Shown: positions 46,366-55,764 of the stretch, piece after piece
How the letters are laid out: each line of letters begins with the position of its first letter
Numbering within the stretch: position 1 is the stretch's first letter
NCBI GenBank assembly: GCA_900471815.1
Contig: UICE01000007.1
Coordinates: forward strand, 124,001-188,000
Length of the DNA stretch: 64,000 bases
Direction of reading: 5' to 3'
Origin: Hyphomicrobiales bacterium
GTDB taxonomy: Bacteria; Pseudomonadota; Alphaproteobacteria; Rhizobiales; Rhizobiaceae
Translations under genes and position numbers: made by a program
The notes under the pieces: generated by a model
Database searches by the model: none
Told to the model about the DNA's origin: nothing
The model's input: the letters and a program-made list of their open reading frames with translations, nothing else

Positions 46366-46749
46366 TTAAACTCCGAAACTCAGCTTGAGGATCGCAAAGA
46401 GCGAAACAACACCGACTGCGATGGTGAAGAAGGTATTGAGCATGATGCAGGCGAGCTTTGCGCCTTCTGCATGCACATAGTCCTCAATAACGACCTGCAT
46501 TCCAAGGCGCATATGGTAAAGGCCGGACAAAAGTACCAGAATGAGAACCAGCGCTGTCAGCGGATGTGAGAGTGCCGCGCGGGTTTCCTCAAAGCTTGCC
46601 CCATGCAGCGAAACAATCAGGCCGATGAAAAACAGCATCAGCGGAATGTTTGCGACTGCTGTCAGCCTTTGACGCCAGAAATGTTCGGTGCCTTCTTTCG
46701 CAGAACCCAATCCGCGAACTTTGGCAAGCGGCGTGCGCATATCAGCCAT
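46366..46749 (-). CDS. sdhD: succinate dehydrogenase membrane anchor subunit
   Basis: The 127-residue protein has three transmembrane helices, and '[17 protein letters not shown]' near residue 82 carries the haem-ligand His and the Asp-Tyr that binds ubiquinone. Alphaproteobacterial SdhD features '[20 protein letters not shown]' at the N-terminus. Second gene of sdhCDAB. Confidence 0.95.
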   Translation of the reverse strand: MADMRTPLAKVRGLGSAKEGTEHFWRQRLTAVANIPLMLFFIGLIVSLHGASFEETRAALSHPLTALVLILVLLSGLYHMRLGMQVVIEDYVHAEGAKLACIMLNTFFTIAVGVVSLFAILKLSFGV

Positions 46750-46761
46750 TGCTAAAGCTCC

Positions 46762-47160
46762 TCAACCCAGTGTGAATACGGCGACCCAGACAAGGGCCGT
46801 CAGCAGAACGGATGCAACGAGCGACGCCCATGCCATTTTGGTGGTCGTGTCTTTTTCCAGCCCGCGCCCTGTATCCCAGATCAGATGGCGGATGCCGCCA
46901 ATCATGTGATGAATGAGCGCCCAGGTGTAGCCAAGAAGCACCAGAAGGCCGATCCAGGAACCATAAACCATGGAAACAATATCGAACTGCTGTTCGCTCG
47001 TCGCGGTTGCGATCAACCACCATGCAACCAGCAGTGTACCGAAATAGAGCGCACAACCGGTAATACGGTGGACAATGGACATGACCATGGTCGGAATTGG
47101 TTTATAGATTTGCAAGTGAGGCGACAAAGGCCGGTTTGCATGCAAATTTGTTTTGCTCAT
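46762..47160 (-). CDS. sdhC: succinate dehydrogenase cytochrome b556 subunit
   Basis: The 132-residue subunit has 'RPLSPHLQIYKPIPTMVMSI' and 'SIVHRITGCALYFG' at the start and 'ALIHHMIGGIRHLIWDTG' near residue 85 with the haem ligand His. Three helices anchor the complex. ATG 47160 was chosen because it gives the family N-terminus MSKTN; the frame is open further but without a suitable site. First gene of the operon. Confidence 0.95.
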   Translation of the reverse strand: MSKTNLHANRPLSPHLQIYKPIPTMVMSIVHRITGCALYFGTLLVAWWLIATATSEQQFDIVSMVYGSWIGLLVLLGYTWALIHHMIGGIRHLIWDTGRGLEKDTTTKMAWASLVASVLLTALVWVAVFTLG

Positions 47161-47531
47161 AGCGTCCCCAATGAGAAAAGCCACGCCGCAGGGATGACAG
47201 AAAGGCGGGCAGGGCCGAAAGGCTGTTAAAGCCAATTTAGAAGGGTTTTAATGCGGTTTTTGCACTGCGTCAAAGCCCCATTCAAAACCCTCATGCGGCG
47301 AATTGGCCCGAATAGCAAGTCAATAAGGTTTTTCTATAAAATTCAATCGTTTAAACGCGGAAAATTGACGATCCGAAGGTCAGATTTACCAATCAAAATG
47401 CCGTTAAAAATAGTTGAGTGAGTCTATCCAGATTTGCTGCCGAACCGTTTCTTTCCAGCCCGGCATGATGAGTTCATCTGCGACGGCAGGAGTCGCTCAC
47501 AGATTGAGCAACCCCATTATACAGGTAACTG
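47161..47531. other. sdh promoter region and spacer
   Basis: The 371-base stretch has no gene. It contains a candidate promoter for sdhC at 47245-47273. The remainder to 47531 is downstream of the GNAT gene and shows no strong terminator. It is AT-rich around 47320-47410. Confidence 0.5.
47245..47273 (-). promoter_or_regulatory. candidate sigma-70 promoter of sdhCDAB
   Basis: On the minus strand TTGACG (complement of 47268-47273) is followed after exactly 17 bases by TAAAAC (complement of 47245-47250). It is about 85 bases before the sdhC start. The spacing is ideal but the -10 is not strong. Confidence 0.4.
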
Positions 47532-48005
47532 CTATTGATTGCCGAAGCGGATGACGAAGCTCGTCCAGTCCGCAGGCGCTGCAACCTGCTCGTATAGCTT
47601 GCGGCCATCCTCCGGCACACGCGGCGCATTGAGGGACAGCTTGGTCCAGCCGCGCTCTTCCGCCTTATCGGCAAGCACGTCGATCAACGCCTTGGCGATA
47701 CCCTTGCCGCGATGATCATGATGTACATAAATATGGTCCACCTGCCCTGCCCGCATGCCTGAAACCGGTTCCGGAAGATCATAAAAAATAACGAACCCGA
47801 CCAGCTTGCCATCCAGCCGCGCACCAGCAATCTCCGCGGCACGGTCGCGCAAGAGGTTTTCAGCATAGTAATCGTCCGGGCGGCGCGGTGCGCCACGCTT
47901 CAGCGCTTGCGCGTAGCTGGCAAGCAGTGGTGAAAATTCATGCGCATCGTTCAAATGCAGCAGGGATATATCAATGGCGTGTTCGTCTGGAGCTTTCTTG
48001 GTCAT
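47532..48005 (-). CDS. GNAT family N-acetyltransferase
   Basis: The 157-residue protein has the GNAT acetyl-CoA motif 'GQVDHIYVHHDHRGKGIAKA' near residue 88 (H-R-G-K-G-I-A) and 'ERGWTKLSLNAPRVPEDGRK' after it. The N-terminal 'DISLLHLNDAHEFSPLLASY' is typical of the fold. Substrate unknown. It stands alone, separated by 371 bases from sdhC. Confidence 0.9.
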   Translation of the reverse strand: MTKKAPDEHAIDISLLHLNDAHEFSPLLASYAQALKRGAPRRPDDYYAENLLRDRAAEIAGARLDGKLVGFVIFYDLPEPVSGMRAGQVDHIYVHHDHRGKGIAKALIDVLADKAEERGWTKLSLNAPRVPEDGRKLYEQVAAPADWTSFVIRFGNQ

Positions 48006-48186
48006 TGTCGCTTCCGTCCCTTTATTACTGCCTACCGTTGCCGGGGTGCTTCAGGATTGGTTGATTGTGCCGTTCGCGTCAACCTTAACCCGGAATGAAA
48101 ATCGATTTGAATCCATTCAGGCAGATGACAATCGTTAACAAATGGTTAAAGCTGATGTAACCGCCACCTGTCTTGAGGTCTGCTTC

Positions 48187-48564
48187 ATGCTGCGCACATC
48201 ACTTCTGGTCTTGTCCGTCCTGTCGGGTCTACCGGGTATCGCGTTTGCTGACGGCAATACCTATGGCGATGAATATGGCAATGTCATCATGCAGGAAGCG
48301 GGCGGTCCAAAGATCATCTTCGTCGGGTCAAGAGCGGCAAAGTCCGACGTGATCGGACGGGATGTGCGGCGCACAACACCTGTCTATAAACGCGCCAGCG
48401 GACCTTCTGTTATTTACCCTGCTGCCGATCCCCTGGTCGTGGGTGTCATACCTGCTCCCAATACGGGTTGCGATGCGCCGATTGTCATTCAGGGCCTGAG
48501 CTATCGTTACGGACTGGACCGGAACGAGATCGCAATCCTTGAACATCCCGGCTGCCCCGACTGA
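48187..48564 (+). CDS. secreted protein of unknown function
   Basis: The 125-residue protein has a clear signal peptide (MLRTSLLVLSVLSGLPGIAFA, cut before DGNTYG). The mature part has 'EYGNVIMQEAGGPKIIFVGS' and two cysteines near residues 102 and 122 that could form a disulphide. ATG 48187 is used because it begins the signal peptide. I recognise no known family; similar small periplasmic proteins occur in Brucella-like genomes, as far as context suggests. It lies ahead of queC on the same strand. Confidence 0.7.
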   Translation: MLRTSLLVLSVLSGLPGIAFADGNTYGDEYGNVIMQEAGGPKIIFVGSRAAKSDVIGRDVRRTTPVYKRASGPSVIYPAADPLVVGVIPAPNTGCDAPIVIQGLSYRYGLDRNEIAILEHPGCPD

Positions 48565-48588
48565 TCTAAGGACAGATTTAATTTGCCT

Positions 48589-48624
48589 CAAATGCGCAGC
48601 GCCTGTATGGCACCCGCACATTTG
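48589..48624 (+). promoter_or_regulatory. structured leader of queC
   Basis: CAAAT (48589-48593) plus GCG pairs with CGC and ATTTG (48620-48624); inside, GCC (48601-48603) can pair with GGC (48609-48611) around TGTAT. It lies 14 bases before queC. The segment GCGCCTGTATGGC recurs, with one change, before queD (50034-50046). It does not fit the preQ1-I riboswitch pattern I know. A regulatory role is possible but unproven. Confidence 0.35.
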
Positions 48625-48637
48625 AAAGGTATTGAAT

Positions 48638-49348
48638 ATGACTCAGCGCTCCGGGGGCGCCCTCGTTCTATTTTCCGGCGGACAGGATTCCGCCACCTGT
48701 CTGGCTTGGGCACTATCGCAGTTTGACCGCGTTGAAACTGTCGGCTTCGACTATGGCCAACGCCACAAAATTGAACTTGAGGTCCGCAAGGAATTCCGTG
48801 CGGCGCTGACCAAACAATTTCCCGAATGGGCGTTGCAACTCGGCGAGGACCATATGCTCGACGCCGGCATTATCGGCCAGCTGGGCGGCTCGGCCATGAC
48901 TGAGAGCATTGCCATTGAAATGGCAGAAAATGGCCTGCCCAATACATTCGTTCCGGGACGCAATCTGCTTTTCTTTACACTGGCGGCGGCATTGGCCTAT
49001 CGCCGCGGATTGCGGGTGATCGTCGGAGGCATGTGCGAAACCGATTATTCCGGCTACCCTGATTGCCGCGACGACACGCTGAAAGCCCAGCAGGTGGCTC
49101 TTTCGCTGGGGCTGGATCGCCGTATCACCATCGAAACACCCCTCATGTGGCTGGACAAGGCGCAGACATTTGCACTGGCCCAAGAACTTGGCGGTCAATC
49201 ACTGCTCGATCTGATCGTGGAGAAGAGCCATACCTGCTATCTCGGCGATAGAAGCAAGCGCCATGACTGGGGCTATGGTTGCGGCACATGTCCCGCCTGC
49301 GAGCTGCGATCAAGCGGCTGGCAAAAGTTCAAGGCGGAGGCCGCGTGA
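48638..49348 (+). CDS. queC: 7-cyano-7-deazaguanine synthase (QueC)
   Basis: The 236-residue enzyme makes preQ0 from 7-carboxy-7-deazaguanine, ATP and ammonia. It has the PP-loop '[18 protein letters not shown]' near residue 9 and the zinc site with Cys residues in '[20 protein letters not shown]' and the next 'TCPAC'. ATG 48638 is preferred; the frame's earlier TTG is unlikely. Its stop overlaps the queE start as GTGA. Confidence 0.97.
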   Translation: MTQRSGGALVLFSGGQDSATCLAWALSQFDRVETVGFDYGQRHKIELEVRKEFRAALTKQFPEWALQLGEDHMLDAGIIGQLGGSAMTESIAIEMAENGLPNTFVPGRNLLFFTLAAALAYRRGLRVIVGGMCETDYSGYPDCRDDTLKAQQVALSLGLDRRITIETPLMWLDKAQTFALAQELGGQSLLDLIVEKSHTCYLGDRSKRHDWGYGCGTCPACELRSSGWQKFKAEAA

Positions 49349-49998
49349 CCTACGCTGTCAAGGAAATCTACCTGACTTTGCAAGGCGAAGGCAATCATAC
49401 GGGCCGCGCAGCGGTATTCATGCGCTTTGCCGGATGCAATCTATGGTCTGGTCTCGAGCGGGATCGCAAAAAGGCGATCTGCCAGTTTTGCGATACGGAT
49501 TTTATCGGCATTGATGGACCGGGCGGCGGCAAATTCAAAACTGCCGACGCGCTTGCCGATGCTGTTGCATCCCGCTGGCCGCAAGGTGGCGGTGGCAAAC
49601 CCTATGTCATATGCACGGGCGGCGAACCGCTGCTGCAACTTGATAGCTCCCTGATCGACGCATTTCATGCACGGGGCTTTGAGGTCGGGATCGAGACCAA
49701 TGGCACGCTGGAAGCCCCGGGCAGCATTGACTGGATTTGCGTCTCGCCAAAAGCGGCAGCGCCGCTCGTCCAAACCAGCGGCAACGAGCTGAAACTGGTC
49801 TTCCCGCAAAAGGAAATTGAGGCGCATCCTTCACGTTTCGAGCAGCTTTCCTTTGAGCATTTCTACCTTCAACCTCTTGACGTCATCGGTGATCCGGCGC
49901 AAACCGCCGCGCATGTGGCATCTGCAGCGGCCTATTGCCTCGCTCATCCGCTTTGGCGGCTGAGCACGCAGACACATAAGATGAACGGTCTTCCATAG
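49345..49998 (+). CDS. queE: 7-carboxy-7-deazaguanine synthase (QueE)
   Basis: The 217-residue radical-SAM enzyme converts 6-carboxytetrahydropterin to 7-carboxy-7-deazaguanine. The Fe-S ligands are C33 ('[12 protein letters not shown]') and the C-x-x-C of 'CQFCDTDF', giving a C-x14-C-x2-C loop as described for other QueE proteins rather than the standard C-x3-C-x2-C. '[15 protein letters not shown]' and '[10 protein letters not shown]' follow. GTG 49345 with GGAGG nearby is the start (GTGA overlap with queC). Confidence 0.95.
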   Translation: MTYAVKEIYLTLQGEGNHTGRAAVFMRFAGCNLWSGLERDRKKAICQFCDTDFIGIDGPGGGKFKTADALADAVASRWPQGGGGKPYVICTGGEPLLQLDSSLIDAFHARGFEVGIETNGTLEAPGSIDWICVSPKAAAPLVQTSGNELKLVFPQKEIEAHPSRFEQLSFEHFYLQPLDVIGDPAQTAAHVASAAAYCLAHPLWRLSTQTHKMNGLP

Positions 49999-50033
49999 GG
50001 CAAACCCTTTCGGTGCCGTGTTTGACTTTGCGG

Positions 50034-50046
50034 GCGCCTGTATTGC
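50034..50046 (+). promoter_or_regulatory. motif shared with queC leader, before queD
   Basis: GCGCCTGTATTGC matches 12 of 13 bases of GCGCCTGTATGGC at 48599-48611. Here GGCGC can pair with GCGCC (50033-50037 / 50045-50049) as a small hairpin. It starts 34 bases before queD; the queC copy starts 39 bases before queC. Function unknown. Confidence 0.4.
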
Positions 50047-50067
50047 GCCAAGGCTAATGGAGCACTT

Positions 50068-50454
50068 ATGAGAATCTTCAACGAATTTACGTTTGAGGCG
50101 GCACATCATTTGCCGCATGTTTTTCCTGACGGGCACGTCAATACGCGCCTGCACGGACATAGTTTCCGCGTGCGTGTGACGCTCGAGGGAAAGCCTGACA
50201 AAAGGACCGGTCTTATCGCCGACCTTGGACAGGTCGAGACCGCTTTCGGCACTGCCCGGGAAAAGCTGGACCATCGCTATCTGAACGAGATCGAAGGGCT
50301 CGAAACCCCAACTCTGGAAAACATCGCCATGTGGCTGTGGCGGCATTTCTATCCTGAGTTGCCGAGCCTTGCGCAGATCGGTGTCTATCGCGATACTTGC
50401 GGCGAAGGCTGCGAATATCAGGGCGAGTATGAAACGCGGAGGGTCGCAGCATGA
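50068..50454 (+). CDS. queD: 6-carboxy-5,6,7,8-tetrahydropterin synthase (QueD)
   Basis: The 128-residue protein makes 6-carboxytetrahydropterin from 7,8-dihydroneopterin triphosphate. It has the zinc-binding '[15 protein letters not shown]' and '[11 protein letters not shown]' His residues and '[10 protein letters not shown]' near residue 48, and '[20 protein letters not shown]' near 67. Its stop overlaps the queF start (ATGA at 50451-50454). Confidence 0.96.
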   Translation: MRIFNEFTFEAAHHLPHVFPDGHVNTRLHGHSFRVRVTLEGKPDKRTGLIADLGQVETAFGTAREKLDHRYLNEIEGLETPTLENIAMWLWRHFYPELPSLAQIGVYRDTCGEGCEYQGEYETRRVAA

Positions 50455-50909
50455 GCCATTATGCAGAAAGCTCAACCATGTTGGGCAAGGATGTGAAGCT
50501 GCCGCAGCATCCCGATGAGGCAATTCTGGAAGCAGTTCCCAACCCGCAGGCCGGAACATTATTCCTCACACGTTTCGCCTGCCCCGAATTCACCTCGCTT
50601 TGCCCCGTGACGGGCCAGCCGGATTTCGGTCATCTCGTCATCGATTATGCGCCGGGCGAGACATTGCTTGAGTCCAAATCACTCAAACTGTTTTTGGGCA
50701 GTTTCCGCAATCATGGCGCGTTTCACGAAGATTGCACTGTGAGTATTGGCAAGCGCATTGTTGAAACCGTCAAGCCCTTATGGCTGCGCATTGGCGGCTA
50801 CTGGTACCCGCGCGGCGGCATTCCCATTGACGTGTTCTGGCAAACGGGCCCGATGCCGGAAGGGTTGTGGTTGCCGGATCAGGGCGTGCCGAGCTACCGG
50901 GGTCGGTAA
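50451..50909 (+). CDS. queF: NADPH-dependent 7-cyano-7-deazaguanine reductase (QueF)
   Basis: The 152-residue enzyme reduces the nitrile of preQ0 to preQ1. The catalytic Cys is in '[20 protein letters not shown]' near residue 51, with the '[20 protein letters not shown]' QueF motif after it and a catalytic Asp. It is the short (YkvM-type) form. It completes a queC-queE-queD-queF set; only folE and tgt/queA are elsewhere. Confidence 0.97.
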   Translation: MSHYAESSTMLGKDVKLPQHPDEAILEAVPNPQAGTLFLTRFACPEFTSLCPVTGQPDFGHLVIDYAPGETLLESKSLKLFLGSFRNHGAFHEDCTVSIGKRIVETVKPLWLRIGGYWYPRGGIPIDVFWQTGPMPEGLWLPDQGVPSYRGR

Positions 50910-50927
50910 TTCGTTTCATAGCCCCCA

Positions 50928-51044
50928 CCTCTCCGTCATCCTCGGGCTTGACCCGAGGAACTAGTTGTGGAGGGGCTTGCCCCCTAATACTCGCACAGAA
51001 GGTAAGAGTGGGTCCTCGGGTCAAGCCCAAGGATGACGGAGAGG
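50928..51044. repeat. inverted pair of dispersed palindromic repeats
   Basis: The 32 bases at 50928-50959 (core CCTCGGGCTTGACCCGAGGA) are repeated in inverted orientation at 51013-51044 with one mismatch. The two copies flank a 53-base spacer. Each is palindromic in itself, so the region can form a large cruciform. Related copies exist at 35975-36001 and, in part, at 42846-42867. Confidence 0.85.
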
Positions 51045-51112
51045 GAAGCGATTGGATTCCAATCCTGTGCAGTAACAACCCTGCTCCCTATGGAGAGAAA
51101 GCTACGGTAGGC

Positions 51113-52522
51113 CTACTTCCACTCACGAATATCGACAAAATGTCCGGCAATTGCAGCGGCGGCGGCCATTGCAGGCGACACGAGATGTGTGCGGCCCTTG
51201 AAGCCCTGACGGCCTTCAAAATTGCGGTTTGATGTCGATGCGCAACGCTCACCTGGCTTCAGGCGATCATCATTCATGGCAAGGCACATGGAGCAGCCCG
51301 GCTCGCGCCAGTCAAAGCCTGCTTCCTTGAAAATCTTATCGAGACCTTCGGCTTCCGCCATTTCCTTGACCAGACCGGAACCTGGCACAATCATCGCATC
51401 CACAGTTGGGCTGACCTTGCGGCCTTCAACAACTTTGGCGACAGCGCGAAGGTCTTCGATACGACCATTGGTGCATGAACCGATGAAGACGCGATCAAGC
51501 TTGATATCAGTGATCGGAGTACCTGGCTTCAGGCCCATATAATCCAGAGCGCGCCATTTTGAGGAGCGCTTGGTTTCATCCGCAATATCGTCTGGATTTG
51601 GAACAGCACCCATGACGGAGATGACGTCTTCCGGTGATGAGCCCCAGGAAACGATGGGCGGCAAATCAGCGGCATTCAGAACAACAACCTTGTCGAAATG
51701 CGCGCCCTCATCGCTCTGCAAAGTCTTCCAATATTCCACAGCACGATCAAACTGCTCGCCTTTGGGGGCGCGCGGCTTGTCTTTCACATAGGCGAATGTC
51801 GTCTCATCAGGCGCAATCAGGCCAGCGCGTGCGCCACCCTCAATCGACATGTTGCAGATGGTCATGCGACCTTCCATCGACAATGCGCGAATGGCTTCGC
51901 CCGCATATTCGATGACATAGCCCGTGCCGCCGGCGGTGCCGATTTCACCGATGATGGCCAGAATAATATCCTTGGCTGTCACACCCTCCGGAAGGACGCC
52001 ATCAACACGCACCAGCATGTTCTTGGCTTTTGACTGAATCAGCGTTTGTGTGGCGAGCACGTGCTCGACTTCCGACGTGCCGATACCATGGGCCAATGCG
52101 CCAAACGCGCCATGGGTCGAAGTGTGGCTATCGCCGCAGACAATGGTCATGCCAGGCAGGGTGAAACCCTGTTCCGGCCCGATAATATGAACGATGCCCT
52201 GACGAATGTCTTTTTCCGAATAATATTCGACGCCGAAATCCGCAGCATTCTTCGCCAATGCTTCAACCTGAATGCGGCTTTCTTCGTTCTTGATGCCGTT
52301 GATGCGATCCGGCGAGGTCGGAACATTATGATCAACTACTGCAAGCGTCTTTTCCGGATGGCGAACCTTGCGACCGGTCAAGCGCAAACCTTCAAAGGCC
52401 TGCGGGCTGGTGACTTCATGCACAAGGTGGCGATCAATATAGAGAAGGCAGGTGCCGTCATCCTGACTGTCAACCAAATGGTCATCCCAGATCTTGTCAT
52501 AAAGTGTGCGTGGCGCAATCAT
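51113..52522 (-). CDS. leuC: 3-isopropylmalate dehydratase large subunit
   Basis: The 469-residue aconitase-family subunit isomerises 2- to 3-isopropylmalate for leucine. It has '[20 protein letters not shown]' near residue 128, and [4Fe-4S] cysteines in '[13 protein letters not shown]' and '[20 protein letters not shown]'. The small subunit leuD is not in the window, which is normal in Rhizobiales. Confidence 0.98.
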   Translation of the reverse strand: MIAPRTLYDKIWDDHLVDSQDDGTCLLYIDRHLVHEVTSPQAFEGLRLTGRKVRHPEKTLAVVDHNVPTSPDRINGIKNEESRIQVEALAKNAADFGVEYYSEKDIRQGIVHIIGPEQGFTLPGMTIVCGDSHTSTHGAFGALAHGIGTSEVEHVLATQTLIQSKAKNMLVRVDGVLPEGVTAKDIILAIIGEIGTAGGTGYVIEYAGEAIRALSMEGRMTICNMSIEGGARAGLIAPDETTFAYVKDKPRAPKGEQFDRAVEYWKTLQSDEGAHFDKVVVLNAADLPPIVSWGSSPEDVISVMGAVPNPDDIADETKRSSKWRALDYMGLKPGTPITDIKLDRVFIGSCTNGRIEDLRAVAKVVEGRKVSPTVDAMIVPGSGLVKEMAEAEGLDKIFKEAGFDWREPGCSMCLAMNDDRLKPGERCASTSNRNFEGRQGFKGRTHLVSPAMAAAAAIAGHFVDIREWK

Positions 52523-52640
52523 CGCGATATCCTGGCAGTGGGGTCTTTTCGATTATTTCGTGGACATATGCACTTGAGGCCTCTCAACGTCAAGAAACAA
52601 GCATGAAAAGTGACAATGCGCCGCTACCTGTCAGGTGAAA

Positions 52641-53459
52641 TCACCGGTTGCGTTGCGCAAGACGCCGTTCAACCCATCGCAACAGCAAAGAAAGGCTGAT
52701 GGTCAAGATAAGATATATATAGGCGACCACAGAATAGGTTTCAAAAAAGCGGAATGACCCTGAGGCATAGACCTTGCCCATCTGAGTAATATCGACAACC
52801 CCGAGGACCGATACCAGCGATGAATCCTTCACCATGGCGATGAAATCATTGCCGTAAGGCGGCAAAATAGTGCGGATCGCCTGCGGCATGACGATAAGCC
52901 GGAAGCGCGGAAACCGCCGAAGCCCGAGCGCCTTGGCTGCTTCGATCTGGCCTGCATCGACAGCTTGAATGCCGGCGCGGAAAATCTCGGCAAGAAAGGC
53001 TGAATAGGCAAGAACGAGCGCAATGATCGCACGCCAGAGCAGGGAGAAATCCCGCACCAGCAGCGGCTCAGTGTAGCCAGCATTTTGCAATGGTTGCGTT
53101 ATGAAATTCCATGCATAGACCAGGGCCGGGGCGCCGACAAAAGCGATATAGAACAACAGCACCAGCAGTGGAACACCGCGCATGATCTCAACATAAAACC
53201 GCGCGATCTGCCGGACGGCGATATATTCCGACCGGCTCATAATGGCCAAAACGAGCCCCAACACCGATGCAAGAAAGAACGCAACGATAGACACCCAGAC
53301 GGTTATCCAGATGCCTTGCGCAACGGTTGAAAAAACCTGCCCGTAAAGCGGATTGACGAGGATAGCGAGGCCCAAGGCGATAGCGATCCCCGCGGCGACA
53401 ATGAGCCACCACGGAAAATCAGCCTTTTCCGCCGGGCGTGATGCGGCTTCGGGCTTCAA
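52641..53459 (-). CDS. amino-acid ABC transporter permease (His/Glu/Gln type)
   Basis: The 272-residue protein has about five transmembrane helices and the permease EAA-type loop 'IEAAKALGLRRFPRFRLIVM' near residue 185. It belongs to the HisM/GlnP group. No ATG is available at the right place; TTG 53459 with AGGTGAG 9 bases upstream is the best start. It lies 14 bases after the substrate-binding gene. The ATPase gene is not adjacent, so it must be elsewhere. Confidence 0.85.
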   Translation of the reverse strand: MKPEAASRPAEKADFPWWLIVAAGIAIALGLAILVNPLYGQVFSTVAQGIWITVWVSIVAFFLASVLGLVLAIMSRSEYIAVRQIARFYVEIMRGVPLLVLLFYIAFVGAPALVYAWNFITQPLQNAGYTEPLLVRDFSLLWRAIIALVLAYSAFLAEIFRAGIQAVDAGQIEAAKALGLRRFPRFRLIVMPQAIRTILPPYGNDFIAMVKDSSLVSVLGVVDITQMGKVYASGSFRFFETYSVVAYIYLILTISLSLLLRWVERRLAQRNR

Positions 53460-53473
53460 GAACGCATACTCAC

Positions 53474-54280
53474 CTATTGACCAAGCTTGTAGTCGAGAAA
53501 CCACTTCTTGTTCAGCGCGTCGAATGTGCCGTCAGCCTTCAATGCAGCAATGGCCGCATTAACCGGAGCGACTAGATCGGAGCCTTTTGGAAAGATAAAG
53601 CCGAAATCTTCCGCACCGAGCGGCCCGCCAATCAGCTTCAATGCACCGCCGGATGCATCCACATAGCCCTTGCCCGCGGTGCTGTCAGTCAGGACCAGAT
53701 CAACATCGCCGGTTTTCAGTGCCTGAATGGTTGCGCCGAATGTTTCAAACAACTTGATACGCGGATTCTGCTCATTGCCATCGAGGACATTGTAGACGGC
53801 AACATAGAAATTACTCGTTCCCGGCTGTGCCCCGACCAGCGTATCCTTGGACTCCGAAAAGCTCTTGGCGTCGGTAAAGCGTTTCTCATCGCTGCGAACC
53901 AGCATGAACTGCTCAGAGCGCATATAGGGCTCGGAAAAACCCACCTTCTGCTTGCGCTCATCATTGATAGTTATGCCGGTCATACCGATCTGGTATTGAT
54001 TATCAGACACCGCCTGGATCATCGCATCCCAGCTTGTATTGAGATACTCGATCTTGAAGTTGAGGCGCTTGGCGATTTCGTTCATCGCATCATATTCCCA
54101 GCCCACCGGCTTACCGGTCTTGGGATCGACGAATTGTAACGGCGGATAGGCATTCTCCGTAACCACAGTCACCTCTTTGCCGCCCAGATCAGGCAGATCA
54201 GCGGAGAAAGCGGAAATGGGAAGCATGGCCAGCGTTATCGCTGCCAGAAAAACGGCCGAAAAAATGGAACGCAAGTTCAT
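53474..54280 (-). CDS. amino-acid ABC transporter substrate-binding protein
   Basis: The 268-residue family-3 periplasmic protein has a signal peptide (residues ~1-26, AFSA-DL). Characteristic are 'YPPLQFVDPKTGKPVGWEYD' near residue 47, 'MTGITINDERKQKVGFSEPY' near 100 and 'GDVDLVLTDSTAGKGYVD' near 190. Binds polar or glutamate-like amino acids; the exact ligand is uncertain. Co-transcribed with the permease. Confidence 0.92.
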   Translation of the reverse strand: MNLRSIFSAVFLAAITLAMLPISAFSADLPDLGGKEVTVVTENAYPPLQFVDPKTGKPVGWEYDAMNEIAKRLNFKIEYLNTSWDAMIQAVSDNQYQIGMTGITINDERKQKVGFSEPYMRSEQFMLVRSDEKRFTDAKSFSESKDTLVGAQPGTSNFYVAVYNVLDGNEQNPRIKLFETFGATIQALKTGDVDLVLTDSTAGKGYVDASGGALKLIGGPLGAEDFGFIFPKGSDLVAPVNAAIAALKADGTFDALNKKWFLDYKLGQ

Positions 54281-54401
54281 CGGAGTCCCCCTTGTCGTGA
54301 AATAGTTGGCAAACTGATTTCACCTTGTCACCGGCGCGTCAATCCCCGCAAGCATGTCTGTTTCTTCTAACGGCAGTCACGAGGAAAAAACGCTCAAAAA
54401 C

Positions 54402-54429
54402 AAAAAGGCGGTCCAAGGACCGCCTTTTT
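54402..54429 (-). terminator. rho-independent terminator after rplS
   Basis: AAAAAGGCGGTCC (54402-54414) pairs with GGACCGCCTTTTT (54417-54429), a 13-bp stem with a 2-base nominal loop and T-runs on both strands. It lies 20 bases beyond the rplS stop. Confidence 0.92.
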
Positions 54430-54448
54430 CAAAATTCATGCATAGCGC

Positions 54449-54901
54449 TTATTCAGCAGCAGGTGCCTTTGCAACAGTTGCTTCAGTCACTGTTTCGGCA
54501 GTGCCTGTTGCAGGAACTGAAGTCTTGTTCTTGCGGTTGTCTTTTTTCTCGACGATACGAGCAGCCTTACCTGTAAGACCACGCAGATAGTAAAGCTTCG
54601 CACGACGTACCTTACCGCGACGAACAATATCAACACCTTCGACCAGCGGTGAAATGATCGGGAATACGCGTTCTACGCCTTCGCCATAGGAAATCTTGCG
54701 AACTGTGAAGTTCTCATTGATGCCGGCGCCATTACGGGCAATGCAAACGCCTTCATAGGCCTGCACGCGGGTACGTGTACCTTCGGTAACACGAACATTG
54801 ACACGAACTGTGTCGCCTGGCTTGAAATCTGGAAGCACGCGCTTGGCTTCGATTTTTGCTCTCTGTTCGAGATCGAGCTGACGAATAATATCGACGGCCA
54901 T
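54449..54901 (-). CDS. rplS: 50S ribosomal protein L19
   Basis: The 150-residue protein has the L19 core: '[20 protein letters not shown]', '[20 protein letters not shown]' and '[20 protein letters not shown]'. The last ~30 residues are an Ala/Thr-rich extension. L19 sits at the subunit interface. In most bacteria it closes the rpsP-rimM-trmD-rplS operon; here rimM and trmD are upstream on the same strand but rpsP is 51 kb away. Confidence 0.97.
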   Translation of the reverse strand: MAVDIIRQLDLEQRAKIEAKRVLPDFKPGDTVRVNVRVTEGTRTRVQAYEGVCIARNGAGINENFTVRKISYGEGVERVFPIISPLVEGVDIVRRGKVRRAKLYYLRGLTGKAARIVEKKDNRKNKTSVPATGTAETVTEATVAKAPAAE

Positions 54902-55077
54902 TGTCTTATCCTTTTATTGTTCAAACAGTCAGAGCGTCCACACTTGAAAGCAGCATCCTGGCCGCGTTTCTATGTCTCGCGAGAGACAGGGGCGAATTCA
55001 CCATCCATTGATTAACAGACTTCGGATTTTCCGAGTTGGCGGGCAATTACACCATAAAAGCCGCTTTGTCACCTGTT

Positions 55078-55764
55078 TTACCGATTCTTTTTATCCCAAA
55101 GATCCGGCCGCCGCTCGCGCGTCAGTCTTTCAGCTTCGGCCCGCCGCCATTTATCGATAGCGCCGTGATTGCCGGAAAGAAGCACATCCGGAATACGGCG
55201 TCCCTCCCATTCCTGCGGTTTGGTGTAGTGCGGATGCTCCAGCAGCCCCGTTTCAAAACTTTCGGTTTCGCCGGAAAGCGCATTGCCCATGACACCGGGC
55301 AGAAGCCGCACAATCGCATCAAGCACGACGATGGCCGCTGTTTCGCCGCCAGACAGAATATAATCGCCGATGGAGACTTCTTCAAAGCCGCGTCCTTCGA
55401 TCAGGCGCTCATCCACGCCCTCGAAACGTCCGCAGAGCAGGATCGCCCCCGGCCCTGCCGCAAGTTCGCGTACACGCGCCTGTGTCAAAGGTTTGCCCCG
55501 CGGACTCATGAACAGTTTCGGACGCTCGTCCGCCACCTGATCAACCGCACGCCCCAGTACATCGGGTTTCATCACCATGCCCGCACCGCCGCCCGCAGGC
55601 GTATCATCGACCATGCGGTGCTTGTCTGTCGCATAATCGCGTATTTGTACGGTCTCGAGCGACCATGCCCTCTCGGCCAAGGCTTTGCCTGCCAGCGAAA
55701 TGCCAAGTGGTCCCGGGAACATTTCAGGGTAAAGCGTCAGGACAGTTGCGCGAAAGCCGGTCAT
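55078..55764 (-). CDS. trmD: tRNA (guanine37-N1)-methyltransferase
   Basis: The 228-residue SPOUT enzyme methylates G37 of tRNAs to prevent frameshifting. It has '[20 protein letters not shown]', '[16 protein letters not shown]' near residue 53, '[15 protein letters not shown]' near 110 and the knot region '[20 protein letters not shown]'. Its ATG overlaps the rimM stop by one base. Confidence 0.97.
   Translation of the reverse strand: MTGFRATVLTLYPEMFPGPLGISLAGKALAERAWSLETVQIRDYATDKHRMVDDTPAGGGAGMVMKPDVLGRAVDQVADERPKLFMSPRGKPLTQARVRELAAGPGAILLCGRFEGVDERLIEGRGFEEVSIGDYILSGGETAAIVVLDAIVRLLPGVMGNALSGETESFETGLLEHPHYTKPQEWEGRRIPDVLLSGNHGAIDKWRRAEAERLTRERRPDLWDKKNR

Noticed and set aside
48589-48637. 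preQ1 riboswitch before queC
   Set aside because: Gene context is right, but the sequence lacks the A-rich tail pseudoknot of class I and the layout of class II as I know them.
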